Assembly: GCA_023653785.1 (NCBI GenBank)
Contig: JAMKCH010084974.1
Coordinates: 1-64,000 of the forward strand
Length of the DNA: 64,000 nt
DNA from: Ophioderma brevispina
Lineage: Eukaryota; Echinodermata; Ophiuroidea; Amphilepidida; Ophiodermatidae
Direction: 5' to 3'
A program made the translations under genes and the position numbers. Below are positions 46,101 through 58,777 of this stretch, one piece after another. Under the pieces are notes generated by a model. It had not been told where the DNA came from. It did not search any database and worked only from the letters and a program-made list of their open reading frames with translations. Position 1 is the first letter of the stretch; each line of letters starts with the position of its first letter.

Positions 46101-49080
46101 CCCCCTCTAGAGGAAACTCACCAAATGTCCGTAATCCCTCATCTACCATTTTGTATTAGCATTTAAGCCTTATCCTATCTCACTCATGAGACCCTGTGCC
46201 TATATTCCCTCTCACTTATGGGGACCCTCAAGGGTAAACTCACTCAAATTTCCTTAATTTCATTCTACAAATTTTATAAGAAACATTTCAAGCCGTAATC
46301 CCTTCTCACTCATGAGGACCAGGCCTTAATCCTATCTCAACATGAGGACCAGGGTTCCTCATCCCATCTCACTTATGGGACCCGCTATAGTAACTCAACC
46401 AATGTCCTTAATCTCATGCTCCACCTTTGTAATTAGCATTTCGAGCCTTAATCCGATCTCACTCATGAGTTCCCGGGTTCCTATAACCCATCCTCACTTA
46501 TGGGGACCCCTCTAGAATAAAAACCTACCAATGTTCCTAAAATTTTGTTCGACAAGTATACTCGGCGTTTTCTAAGCCTTAATCCTCTCCCACTCATGAG
46601 GACCAGGGTTTCTAAATACCATCTCACTTATGGGACCCCTAAGGAAACATCACCAATGTCCGTAATCTCATTCTACCATTCTGTATTAGCATTTTAGCCT
46701 TAATCTATCTCACTCATGAGTACCAGGGTCTACCCTAAAATCCCATCTCACTTATTTGGACCCTCCTCTAGATAAACCTGCCAATTTCCCTAATTTCATT
46801 CACAAGGATATCTATGCGTTTCAAGCTTAATCCTATCTCATCCCTCATGATGACCAGGGTTCCGAAATTCCCATCTCACTTATGGGGACCCGCTAGAAGG
46901 AACCCCACCAAAGGGGTTTGTCCTTAATACTCATTCTTACCACGTTTTGTAATTACATTGCAAGCCTTACTATTATCTCACTCATGAGACCCTGGTTCCT
47001 AAGATCCCATCTCACGTATGGTGATCCCCGAGAGTAAACTCGCCAAATGTCCTAATCTCTAATTCTACAATTTTGTATTAAGCATTTCAACCCTTAAGAT
47101 TATCTCACTCATGAGTACCCGGTTCCTATATCCCATATCACTTATGGGCACCCCTCTAGGGTAAACTCACAAAGGTTCCTTATCTCATTCTGCAATATTT
47201 TGTATTACATTTTAAGCGCCTTAATCCTATCTCACTCATGAGGACCCTGGTTTCCATATCCCATCTCACTATGGGCCCTCTAGGGTAAACTCACCAATGT
47301 CCTTAATTCATTCTACAATTTTTTATAATAACATTTTCAAGCCCTAATACTATCTCACTCATGAGGACCAGGCTAAATCCTATCTCACTCATGAGGAGGG
47401 AAAAAAAAAACAACCAGGGTTCTAATCCCCATCCTCACTTATTGGACCAACTATAGAGTAAACTCCACCAAAAATGTCCTTAATCTCATTCTACAATTTC
47501 TGTATTACAGTTACCTTATCCTATCTCCCCTCATGAGGAAACCCGGGTTCCGATATCCATCTCACTTATGGGGATTCTCTAGAGTAAACCACCAATGTCC
47601 TTATTTCAGTCTAAAATTTTTATTAGCATTTCCAGTCAAAGCATTAATCCCTTAGTCCCTCTCACACTCAATGAGGAACCCTGGTTCTTATCTCAGCTCA
47701 CTATGGGACCCCTAGGGTAAACTCACCAGAATTTCCTTATCCATTCTACAATTTTGTATTAGCATTTTAAGCTTATCCTATCTCACTCATGAGACCCTGG
47801 TTCCTATACCCCATCTCACTTATGGGACCCTAGGGTGAACGCCCAAAGTTCCTGATTTCATTCTACAATTTTATAATACATTTCAAGCCTTAATCCTATC
47901 TCACTCATTAGGACCAGGCTTAATCCTATCTTCACTCAGGAGGACCCTGTTTCCTATATCCTCATCTCAACTTCTGGGTGGGGACCCTCATGGTAAACCA
48001 CCACTTTCCTTAATTTTCTTCCACAATATTTTATTAGAACATTTCAAGCCTTAATCGAATCTCACTCATGAGGACCAGGCTTAATCCTATCTCACTCATG
48101 AGGACCCTGGTTCCTATATCCCATCTCAACTTATTGGACCCTCTAGGTAAACTCACCAAATGTCCTTAATTTCATTCTAATCAAATTTTTATAAAACATT
48201 ATCAGAGCCTTATCCTATCTCACTCATGAGGACCAGGGCTCCTAAATCCCCTCTCACTCATGAGGACCAGGGTCCTAAATCCCATCTCACTTATTGGGAC
48301 CCTCGAGAGTAAACTCACCAAGATGTCCTTAATCTCCATCTAAACCATTTTGTATTAGCATTCAAATCCTGAATCCTATCTCCCTCATGAGGACCCCTGG
48401 TTCCTATATCCCATTTCACTATGGGGACCCTCCTAGGGTAAACTCACGCAATGTCCTTAATTCATTACCAATTTTATAATACATTTCAAGGCGTAAATCC
48501 TATCCTCACTCATGAGGACCAGGCCTAATCCTATCTCAGCTACTCATGAGGACCCGGGTTTCTAAATCCCACCATCTCACTTATGGGACCCTCTAAAGTA
48601 AACATACCAAATGTCCTAAATCCTCAATCTACAAATTCTGTATTAGCATTTCATGCCTTAATACTATCTCACTCCTGAGGACCCGGGTTCCTATAATACT
48701 CCCATCTCGCTTATGGGGGACCCTCTCAGAGTAAACGCACCAATGTCCGTAATTTCATTCTACAATTTTATTGTAGCATTTCCCGCCTTAATTCCTATCT
48801 CACTCATGAGGACCCGGGTTCCTATATCCCATTTCTCTTATGGGTACCCTGCATACAACTACCAAATGTCCCCTAAGTTCATTCGACAAGTATCTCTCGG
48901 TTTCAAGCCTTAATCCTATCTCACCTATGAGGACCCTAGTTCCTAAAAATCCCCTCTCACTATGAGGACCCTCTATAGTTTTTAAACCTACAAATGTCTC
49001 TAAATTTCATTCCATTATCTCACCGCTTAATCCTATCTCACTCTGAGAACTCTTGTTCATAAATCCCAACTTCCGAGAAG
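43200..49080 (-). repeat. 125-bp satellite, reverse array
   Basis: About 47 monomers of the same satellite in the opposite orientation (CCTTAATCCTATCTCACTCA, TGAGGACC, ATCCCATCTCACTTATG, GACCCTCTA). Monomers near 43900-45400 are cleaner than the rest and include a 249-bp dimer repeated three times. Confidence 0.95.
44760..45400 (-). repeat. 249-bp higher-order repeat in the satellite
   Basis: The string GACCCTTGTTCCTAAATCCC starts at 44791, 45040 and 45289, exactly 249 bases apart, and the sequence between is nearly identical in each. Each unit is a dimer of two distinct monomers. Confidence 0.92.
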
Positions 49081-50412
49081 CATTGCCAATTTCCTTCCAA
49101 ACCAATTATTCAAATAGGAATGCTGGCCCATTATACTGCTAGAAAACCACTTCTCCCTTTCCCCCTCCCTCCCCCTAAACGCATGGAGTGTTTCCTAATG
49201 GGAGGACTGTTGCTGGGGGTCCTCAGGATGAGAAAATAGCTATATCCTTTGGGACCTCACCTGTGGAGATATCGCAGGGATATAAGGTGTTGGAGTTATT
49301 TTCCCGTGTAATTGTATATCAAAGAAACACTGTTTTATTTTTACTTAAACAAAACCCGACGTTTTACACTTTTCTTAATTATGCAAAAAGACATTACTAT
49401 TCTTTATCAATTTAATGTCATTATTTTAAGGTTTTACGGGTCCTTACAAATATGTAATGTTTTTTTTCTCTGTGCGCTTTTTTTTTAAACTGCAATACGA
49501 TCCATACAATTATGTTGGAGAGGTACCGGGTTGGGGGTGGAGGCATTCTGTGACTTTCATGAATCTACAACGTGCTCTGTGGAAATGGATAATCAACGGA
49601 CCGACATAAACTCTTAGCATTCTCTCAACGTTGATGACTGTGTAGTATGTTTGACACTTAGATTGTAGCTTACCACCATAGATACATGCTGCTGCATATG
49701 TGTTTTACATAATAATAATACTTTTTTAAAAACAAGTGTGTATGTAATTGTTCGGGTTCAAAACTTCCCGAAAGAATTTAGTTCATGTATCAGGCGCTTT
49801 ATAATGGCCTAAACACGTCGTCGTTCGTACCCATCCATAAATTTTTAACTTCAATAGGTTAATTTTTCAGCTTATCAGAACCCGGTGTACGGAGATCTGG
49901 TCCCGCCGACTCATAGGCACCTAACACGTAAAGAATAGGGCACTCGGATCAGTTGATTCTTTACGCAAGCCATTAATTTCAACGTTTTAAGATTTACGTT
50001 TGTCGTCTACGGAGCCCGGGCCATAACCAATATCCCTTTACAATCGGTTCAAAATTAAAAATTATCAATTCATTGTACAGTTATCTTTTGTTAGAAGAAG
50101 AAATGGAAATTTAGAAACAGTGTACTATAGTATTGTCTAAAAAGCAACTTCTTATTATCCCAAAAGTGTTTACAATGTAACTGTAATTCCTTATGCGTGG
50201 TGTTGTTGGATGTTAGTGGTATTTTGTTTTATTAGCAATTGGTATTGCTGTTCCTTGCTCATATCGGGAATATTCGTCTTAACGTTTCCGATAGGTTTAA
50301 ATCCTCTGAATATTTTGTTTGTTTGTACTTCAAACCCCAATTAGTTCTGTTTGATCAGTACAGGTGTGCCGGCAAGTGAATTTACATGAGTTTTTTAAAT
50401 GGTTGATTTCAG
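49081..50412. other. Satellite edge and spacer
   Basis: No gene recognised. It contains dispersed GTCCGG-repeat copy c at 49883-50048. The frame at 49188-49415 has no recognisable domain. Confidence 0.4.
49883..50048. repeat. Dispersed GTCCGG repeat, copy c
   Basis: Shares TAAAGAATAGGGCA, CAGTTGATTCTTTACGCA, GTCTACGGAGCCCGGGCCATA with the other copies; more diverged. Confidence 0.55.
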
Positions 50413-50650
50413 TTCCAGACTCAGTTCAAAATTTACGAGTAACGGATACACATTCCCATAGGCTAACGGTATCTGGTATGCTACCACTGGGAGTTCGGCG
50501 AGAAAACAATGTGAAGATGAACTTACCAACCTCGGTGTGTACAACACCATCTGGTGGTGATCCAATTTCTGTAGGAACTACAACGGAGACGTCATTCACA
50601 GTGACCGTAGTATTGCCCGCATTCACCGTACACCTGTATGTGAACCTATA
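50413..50650 (+). pseudogene. Fibronectin type III exon-like fragment
   Basis: After a TTGATTTCAG acceptor the frame reads PDSVQNLRVTDTHSH.LTVS, switches frame for SW..TTGSS.., then returns to GGDPISVGTTTETSFTVT and a LYV strand. That is the beta-strand order of an FN3 domain (NLRV, LTVSW, TTETSFTV). At least two frame changes occur, so it is a dead or mis-sequenced exon. No clear donor was found. Confidence 0.55.
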
Positions 50651-50762
50651 AAGGGTATTTCGCCTGGACCGGAATCACATGGAATCGGTCCAAACACCTG
50701 GAGTGGTAATTAAAGTCACATTATATTTTGGTAGTATTCCGTTTTTATGTTATAATTTTTTT

Positions 50763-51084
50763 CCCGGGGCCACTTGTATGCAAAGGTGGATATGATGCGT
50801 GAACAGGAACTTTCAAAATGCACCAAACACGTATTTTCACCGACTAAAAAACAAGCTAAAACATACCCAAACAAGTATTTATATGAATTAATGATACCCC
50901 ACCAAGTCGCAGTGCAAGAATCGTAAATATACTCATTATTATCTTGCTTTGCTTAATACCCAAGTTCGATTGCAATATTTTGGATGATGACGCGCGTACA
51001 TCGGCTGTTGGAAAAAAGACAACCCTTTTTGCGCGTTTTCTGTTCACGCCTCATATCCATCTTTGAAACAAGTGGCTCCAAGGG
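50763..51084. mobile_element. TIR element, hAT-like
   Basis: Left CCCGGGGCCACTTGTATGCAAAGG..GATATGATGCGTGAACAG and right CTGTTCACGCCTCATATCCAT..CAAGTGGCTCCAAGGG form inverted repeats of about 50 bases. Flanks ATTTTTTT and ATATTTTT could be an 8-bp target duplication with one mismatch, as in hAT elements. No coding capacity. Confidence 0.7.
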
Positions 51085-53890
51085 ATATTTTTAAGCAAGT
51101 TTTAATAGGCTAAGTCTGTCTACCTATTCGATGTCTGTCCGCCCTTTTTCTCGGGGGTTATTCTACCGGAGTTATAGCCTCAAATTTGGTGGGTGGGTGG
51201 GTGTTGTTTTGAAACTCTGGGAAGAACCACGGTGGGGGTGTGTATTGTCATGACAATGGGGTATCATCCCTGTCCAAGCATTCACAAGCACCCTAAACTG
51301 TCAAAGCTGGAAAGTCTTGCACCCCTAAACAAGTATCAGTTGGACCATTAAGCTACCCTATATTAAACAAGTATTGGTAGTAGTAAACATTTTAATCAAT
51401 GCAATTACCTCGAAATGAGTAAAATAAAAACCCGGACACACGAAACCATCTCCTTTCAACCTAAAATAAAAACATTATTTTAAGTTTTTATTTCACACTC
51501 TAGACTATACAGGCATTGGAAATCAGAAAATATCGGGGGAAGGGAAAGGTTATGTTTCAACCAGGTAAATATTTGGAGCAAGTTAATGTTTCAAGGTAGT
51601 ATTTTGAGCGTATACACTAAAATGTGAGGACACAGGGCATCACACAAGACTATTTATTTCTTTTCTCTATTTGTGTCTTCATTATAGCACTGGACGGGGG
51701 ATGGGATTCTAGCCAAGGTATTCAAATTAGAATTTAACTAAAACAATAATTCCAAAAATCGTGCTTCATGACAAGCTGGGCTTTCCAAACCACAACACTG
51801 CTATAATGCTTTCAATTGTATTTAAGCAATTTGGGTGGAGTCGACGAAATCTCGGTTAAATCAAGTACAGAATACCAGGGCAGATGTACTTTTTATGCCG
51901 GACGTAGTATAGACCCAAATGCGTAAGCGCTTAATTTAAAAATGAAACCTTTTCTTAGTGATTTTAAACCATTTTCACGTTAAGTAAGTACGCCTGAAAA
52001 AAAAACACATTTTGCAAAGTATGTGAAAGAAAAAACCCTTGCCGGGGTCAGATGAAATGTAATCGCCGAAACCGAGAAATGGCCGAATCCAAACGGGTAT
52101 CGGAGGTCGCATAGTTCATTTTAGTAAGGTTTCAGTCCGTCATTTGATATTGGCTTGGCACTCTAAATGTGCGAGATTCAAAACGTGAATCCTTAGGCTG
52201 TATATAAATCAATGTTAGAGTTTTCAAATTGATCACTATTACATTAACATTAACAAAGTACATTATTGTGGATTTATGATTGAAAGTCTAATGCAGATGG
52301 GATTTAATTATAAATTTAGGTTTGATTTGTCCCTAACTACAATTCCATAGGATGGGCTTTCAAATCCGTGAGATTTCTATTATAGATTTGAATAGCAGTT
52401 AGTCATTCAGTTGTGGAGGCGCCTTTACAATGATAACTCATGGTGTTAAATAGCAACACTAAACCGGTGTAAGCTGGAGGTGTTTAATTGGCGGGTCAAA
52501 TTAACCTGATAAACACTGCCTTTGGTGTCAAAACAAGTGTCAAAGAGCTTAAGACAGTACTTTTGTAGATTTCGTGGAAGATTCAAAGTGATATTATTTG
52601 TGATGAAAAAACAGCAAAAGCAAACGGTAAATAAATCAACTCCAATGGTGGCACATGGTGAATTAGACCCCCAGCTAAAGTGCCAACTTAACACCAGCAT
52701 AAGTGGTCAAATTAGCACCCAGCAGTGTTTCCTGTTGTATTGATGTATTGAGACACCACCACATAGGGTTTATAACACCAGTTGGTGCGGTCCTCTACTG
52801 ACCGTGGACCGATGGTTATAATTAAGTACGACATTTTTGCAGGTATGTTCCATCAACATTTTTTCCCACCATCTAATGAACTGGTCTTCTGCCTTCTGCT
52901 AGAGTGTTTCTGAGATGGTTCTATAATATGTGTTGTAGAATATTATATCATATATTCAGTTTATATATTTGAATCTAAAGAACACAACCTTTCTTTATGT
53001 GATTACACAATCTTGATTAAGGTAGCATAGAATAAATCATTCGACCATTGCAAGGCTGTTCTACCACTGGCTTTCTAAATATTGAATCGGATTACTGAAG
53101 CACTTTAGCGTTCATGTGCCTTGGTTTCGGTGTCTTTGGAATCCTTGACTTATCCGGAAGTAGTTAGTTGAAGATCCAGCTCACAAAAAGCAAGTTAAAA
53201 GGGTTGGGGTCTATGAAACAGAGACAGCAGAAGGTTGAGAGTTGTTCTTGGTCACCAATTTGAGGGTGCCGATTTCCAAATTGTCCATGCACTTTTTATA
53301 GAAATGGTGGAAAGGGGCCTCAATTACTATTAAAGGGGCAGCACCAGATTTGAAAATATAATATAGATCTTTTTATGGATGTATATAGGTTCTAGTTGGT
53401 TACCTTTAGATGCCAATTGAATGAAGTCATTAATAGCTGGGATATATATAATTATCAGACGGTGAAGAATATTCCCGAAGCGGGTATTAAAAGGGCATCC
53501 CACAATTCAGGGGATAATTGAATAATAACATAATGCTATTATATACAGAGAGAAAAAAATACTTAAATTATGTAAAAATAGAAATGTATCATATTTTGTA
53601 AATTTTAATTCTTTAGGTAACATCTACAATTATAGTAACAATTTTACTAATTTAGGTTAAAATATGTTTTACTTGATTATTATGGAGTCTGTTACTGGTT
53701 ACGTGCATTTGTACCAATTTTTTCTCTGGTGTCTACCCGTACTTGTTTCATAAATACAATACATTACATTAGCGAAGAGTAGTTCCAAATATGATGTGCT
53801 TATAATGCGGCACAGCCAAATAAACCCACGACATGTAATTTTAAATGAAATTCCACATATTTGTCAAAATGAAGGGAACCATCTGCAATA
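51085..53890. other. Spacer, nothing recognised
   Basis: No recognised gene. GTGGGTGGGTGGGTG near 51188 and other low-complexity strings. The frames are short and overlap on both strands. Confidence 0.4.
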
Positions 53891-54760
53891 TAGACAGTCG
53901 GTGGCGCATCAAAAAAAGGATAGAGAGGGGTCAGGACCCCTGCCTTTGCAAAGCGGTCCCGCCGACCAACGGGGGGTCAGGAACGCAAAATCAGGATGAA
54001 GGCCTACTATGTCTCAGGGATAGAGAATTGTTCGCTAAGACACTCTCCAAGGGAAGTCAGTACCTGACACAACCGAAGGTAGAGGATAAACGGAGAGTGG
54101 CAGCTGCAACAACGATCCGTCCAAAGGGACCTTTTCACCTCAGCTGGGAATCATCAACTCCAGACATACTATTGTTCTGGCTGCGGAATGGTTGGGGTTG
54201 ATTGCCTACGCCTCCCAATGGCTATGATCCAGCGTCCTCGAAGGTGGGCCAGTTATGAACTGTCCTGCGTCAATTGGTAGCCGTTTTGACACGCCAGCTG
54301 TGGTTCCGTAGGCTGTAGATCTGCTTGTAGGGAACCGATCCGGCTCCCAATGCTCGGGAACCCGGTGGAGTTCACGAGCTGTCCCAGAGCGCACAGCCAC
54401 GCTCGGCCCCTGACGTGCAGCCTATTCCGTATGTGGAAACTTTCTCAAAAGGCAGCCACGCTCGCGCTCAGGCAAGGCAGGAGTCCACTAGGAATTTTAC
54501 GATTCTACGATTTTACGATTTTCTGCAACGGTATGGCAAATTACAGATTTCATTGCAGAAATCTTTCAGGGGAGCATTAACAAAGGCCTGTTTGACCACT
54601 CATCAACACCCACCAACTCTAATGTTAAAAAAAATATTTCTGCTATCGCTAGCCGAGGGCTTCCTCTCTGCGAAATCTACCTGCCCACGACCTTCCGACC
54701 CAACTACGATTGTCTCCTACATTGCAAGGAGGAGCGTGAGGCGTCGTGGTTGATGGAAAA
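53891..54760. other. GC-rich island, possible retroelement remnant
   Basis: Clearly richer in G+C than its surroundings and with longer open frames, e.g. the plus frame ending PLCEIYLPTTFRPNYDCLLHC near 54720, but interrupted by stops. No domain was recognised. TTTTACGATTCTACGATTTTACGATTTT at 54493-54521 is a short tandem repeat. It may be 5' or ORF1 sequence of a LINE, or foreign DNA. Confidence 0.35.
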
Positions 54761-55550
54761 CTTTTTGCTGGGTAAGGACGCATCAATACACTTCGGGTGC
54801 GGTAAATAGTGCGCGCCCCCTTCGAATATTTAGGAAGTCGGCAAAAAGTTTACAGTGATAATGTGATTTCTAACGTGCCCAAAAGCGACAAATGTCCCAT
54901 ATTTTGGGGACCAAGATCCCACTTGTTTCTTATTCCTGACGTTTTGATGGCCAAATTATACTCAAATCAAGGACTATCTCCTTAATGTGTTCTGGGTTAT
55001 TGAGAACATTATTAGAACTTTATTATTTTAGTAAAAGGAATGGACACCTACAATCCATTATTCAGTTTACTATTTAAAAACACTTTACCTTTGTAAAAAA
55101 TAACCAAGGTTTGAAAGTAAAGGGAATGGCTCTTTCGTGCCCTTTAATGCCTCTAATTTTATTCCGTTTTGGGGATTCTTTAAAGCATCATATGTAGGAT
55201 AAAAAGTTGTAGATAAAAAGCAATTCCCTTACACAGCTATGAAAATGTAAGCAATCTCATAGGCTGATGCGCCGGGTTCAAATTCGCACAATTGAACCCA
55301 GTTAGTAAGCGCTGCGCTTGACTTTATTTTTAGGTTGAAGCGCTTTCGTGCCGTCATTCGGTAGGTTTTTGTTACGTTTGCGCGCCTGCCGCCCCAACGC
55401 CTGCGTCTCGTTGCGTAAATGAATCTTTGCGTTCAACGGGGTGTTCGATTGGTGTTGTCAATGGTGTGCAGTCTTTCTTTGTATTAAGCCGAAAGTATCG
55501 CGGAATTGGGGTAAAGAATGACTTTTAAGTGATAAAGCTTTTTAGAATCG
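54761..55550. other. Spacer, nothing recognised
   Basis: No gene or repeat recognised. The G+C content falls back to background. Confidence 0.4.
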
Positions 55551-55745
55551 AGAATAAAGGTATGATTTGGGAACCGGTACCCCTCTCCTTTACGATGAAT
55601 TTAATTAAACCGGCGACACCATTATTTTTGAGTGGAAGAAACTCGGACCTCCGGCCTCGTTTCTTCCATTTAAAATAATGGCATCGCCTTGGTTTCAATT
55701 CGTCGTAAAGAGAGTACCGGTTTCCCAAAATCATACCTTTCTTCT
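55551..55745. mobile_element. Foldback element
   Basis: Arms of about 90 bases: AAAGGTATGATTTGGGAA..CCGGTAC, TTTACGATGAATT and CACCATTATTTT..GAAGAAAC on the left mirror GTTTCTTCCATTT..AATAATGG, AATTCGTCGTAAA and GTACCGG..CCCAAAATCATACCTTT on the right. The loop is about ten bases with CGGACCTCCGG. Non-coding. Confidence 0.85.
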
Positions 55746-58487
55746 CTCAATCAACGTGGTCTAACATTAATTGGTGCTGTTGTAAATATTTCCCGTTGTA
55801 AAATGTTTAAAATTCTTTGAACTGGAAAGATTTAAAATGTAGTATTTAAAAAATAAAGGAGTGTCCCTTAAAGCAAAATTGAAAGAATACTCCTCAATGC
55901 TTTTGGATTGTATTGGAGCACTCTGAAGAACTTAATATGGATTAAAAAATTATTATCTACCATTAATTATTTTGTTAATCTTTTAAAAACGCAATTTAAC
56001 CTATGCACAAAAAGAATTTCCGATTTAATTTAATTTAATTTATTCATTTATTTTATTTTATTTATTTATATATTATTATTTTTTGGTGTTGTAAATTTTA
56101 TTTCCTATTTGGAATTCTCTTTACCATCATAGGAATAGATAGCCATTAAACAAATGACAAATATCACAACTGATGCTGTTTTAACTTCGAACTGCAAATA
56201 GTTCTAAATCAGGAGTGCCTCTTCAATAAAAATTTAGGAACTTCCACCACTTTTATGAAGTACACATAAGAGATTTGGAATCAGTACCCCGAATTGACCA
56301 CGAACCGTTCTTAAACTTTCTGTACACTCAGGGTAGCACCATCAAAAATTTGCCACCCTGGCTTTCCTCTTTAAAGTGCTTGTTCCGATTTTTCTATCGT
56401 GTTCTCTCCTTGATATGAGCCTGACACTGTACACACTACTATTAAGTACCGTGGGAAACAGACTTGCGGTTTTTGATGCTAGACCCGATAAATGCCTAGT
56501 GCAACGCCCTATTCACTACTGTGCTAATATTGATGGTTAACCTATGCTAAAACGGGAGTTTTTTGTATCTATAATCTTGAGAAAGAAATGGATTTGGAAA
56601 GCTGAATTTCCGGACAATAATGAGAAAAGAATCCGCCCTTTCATCTGATATCACAAAATTTATACAATTCCCGGTTTAATCCCAACGGACGAATCGAACA
56701 AGCACCTTTAAGACCAGGGCATCAATTTGGAATCATATAAAAAGGCCAGGCGTTAGTTGAAAGGCCATTTGCATCTCCCTTATCGCTTATACCATTACAC
56801 CCCCACCCCCTTTTTTGGTGGCCAAATTATTTAAAGTAATTGTCAATTGACATGTTCCGCTCCTTTTAATCCAACAAACAAAAAACATCACCGCGTATGT
56901 AATATACAGGTTGATCCCAAAGTGATTGATAGGGGGTGGTACCCCCCCCCCCCTTCGGAAGAGAAGTACCACATGCCTAACACAACACAGGAACTCACAT
57001 ACACTTGATATCAAAATGAGTACCACATGCCTAGCATTACGTCACATGACGTCATAAATTCGCATGTCCATCAAAACTGCATTTCCATATACACACACAT
57101 GAAATATTAAATTTTTAAAGCTCTTTTAGGAGTTTTGATTTTTCATGCGGTTTTTGACTCTACTTGATGGGAATGATTAGTGTTTTATATAATGACAAGC
57201 ATTTTAGAGTTTTTATTGCTATATATACAGGTGTTTGAGGGTAGTCGCTCAATTGCGAAATCAAATTTTCCACCCATTTGCAGTCAGTATTTTCGTACTT
57301 TCTTCAACAGTATGACGTCATGGTGACGTTTTCATGGGATGTTAGTACTTATTTTGGTACCAATAGAAGAAAAAACTCTAAGCTTCCTTTGGTACCAAAT
57401 TAACAGATCGGGTGTTCAGTAACGAAATCACAGGGGGGGTGGTAACCACCCCCCCGCCCCCCCCTTCGGTAGTTTTGTTACAAAAATGGCTCAAGGTAGA
57501 GACCAGGGTTAAGGAAACGAAAGAACACGATACCCAGAAATCGGAACAAGCCACTTCTAAAAAACTTTTCAAAAATAATTGATTAGCTATAAGAGTTGAA
57601 GTACAGCACGGCCAGCCCACTTTTCTGATTTATGGTGACGAACCATCCAACTGAATGCATTTCTGATCCAAATCGAAGTATTTGGGTAAAAACACACGAT
57701 GCTGTTTAAAATATAGCAAGCTACGTTTTGATTAGCGATGTTGATTTATATTTTCACTTTGTTTTGGGTTCTTAAAACTAATATATTACAAACATGCCCT
57801 GACTCTAAATTGCCACCATGTCTCGTGTAATGGGGCATCTGCGATCTATATCTCCGAGTAAAGCGGTGGTTTCACATCTACGGTATGCCAATGGTATATA
57901 TCCATTGTAAAATTATAGGTTTTACTTCAAACAAAACAAATCACAAAATTATGCTTGTCCTGAAGCTCTGTGAAAGTTACGTGATGGTGATAAATGACCG
58001 CATTCCTGAAAACTAAATCTTCCGAACAATTGTATGGAGTGTAAAACAAGCCCTTTCTCGCGATGCAATGTTGATAGCATCTATGTCAACACAAAACTTG
58101 CTCTTTAGGTTCCTCATGATTGATGAATGACAAGGGAAGGTGGAAGAAAGTAACGATGGTAACAATAGTGATAGGAACATTGACGGGATACGAAGTCATT
58201 TCGAAGTTTTGGGTTTCCATCTAAATCGATAAAAATGGTTTCATATCTTACAAATTCTCAAAGTTGCAAATAGATAGTCTCATTTTTGTACAAAGGAAGA
58301 TAAGAAAAATCAGCTTAAAAGTAAAAACCTTTATTTTTTTAAGTTTGATCTTTCCCATTGTTTACGTCTTTTTCGGTACCTAGTCATAATGTGTGATTAG
58401 ACACCCTGTATGGTACAGTATTTACTTCATTATATAGGTAGATCACAAAAGTCAACCTGACTAACGAATAAAACAATTTCTATATAG
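55746..58487. other. Spacer with low-complexity and C-rich hairpins
   Basis: TTTAATTTAATTTAATTT-type low complexity at 56020-56080. Two related G/C runs, GGGGGTGGTAC.. at 56932-56955 and GGGGGGTGGTAACCACC.. at 57434-57470, both end in C runs plus CTTCGG. The second has flanking arms GTAACGAAA/TTTTGTTAC and can fold. No gene recognised. Confidence 0.45.
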
Positions 58488-58777
58488 CCCCAGAAGCAGT
58501 CCACAGATATGAGGTCTGATGTTCTACCATCGACAATGTGCATTTCACCTGGGATGAGCCGCCATGCGAAGAAGCAATGGTGAAATCAAAAGATCTCAGT
58601 ATAACTGGCGACTGCAGATACTCTAATGAAGTCACAGCGGTGAAACCGATGACACTTTTCACATTACCATCACTGACATGGATTTTGAAATGTTACGTAT
58701 CATACACTTTTTGGTGTAGCAGCTGTAAACAGTGTAGCTACGGGTCCAAAAGGGATCCTCAATGTACCCATTAATTA
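58488..58777 (+). pseudogene. Fibronectin type III exon-like fragment
   Basis: After a TTTCTATATAG acceptor it reads PEAV..DMRSDVLPSTIDNVHFTWDEPPCEEA in two frames, then after another change YTFGVAAVNSVATGPKGS, the typical end of an FN3 domain, and meets a donor ATTA/GTAAGG. The length is 290 bases, one or two off from the multiple of three expected of a phase 1-1 FN3 exon. It could be a real exon of a neighbouring cell-surface gene with sequencing indels, or dead. Confidence 0.55.

Noticed and set aside
33770..49080. CRISPR array
   Set aside because: The repeats are about 125 bp with no alternating unique spacers, and the window is animal DNA.
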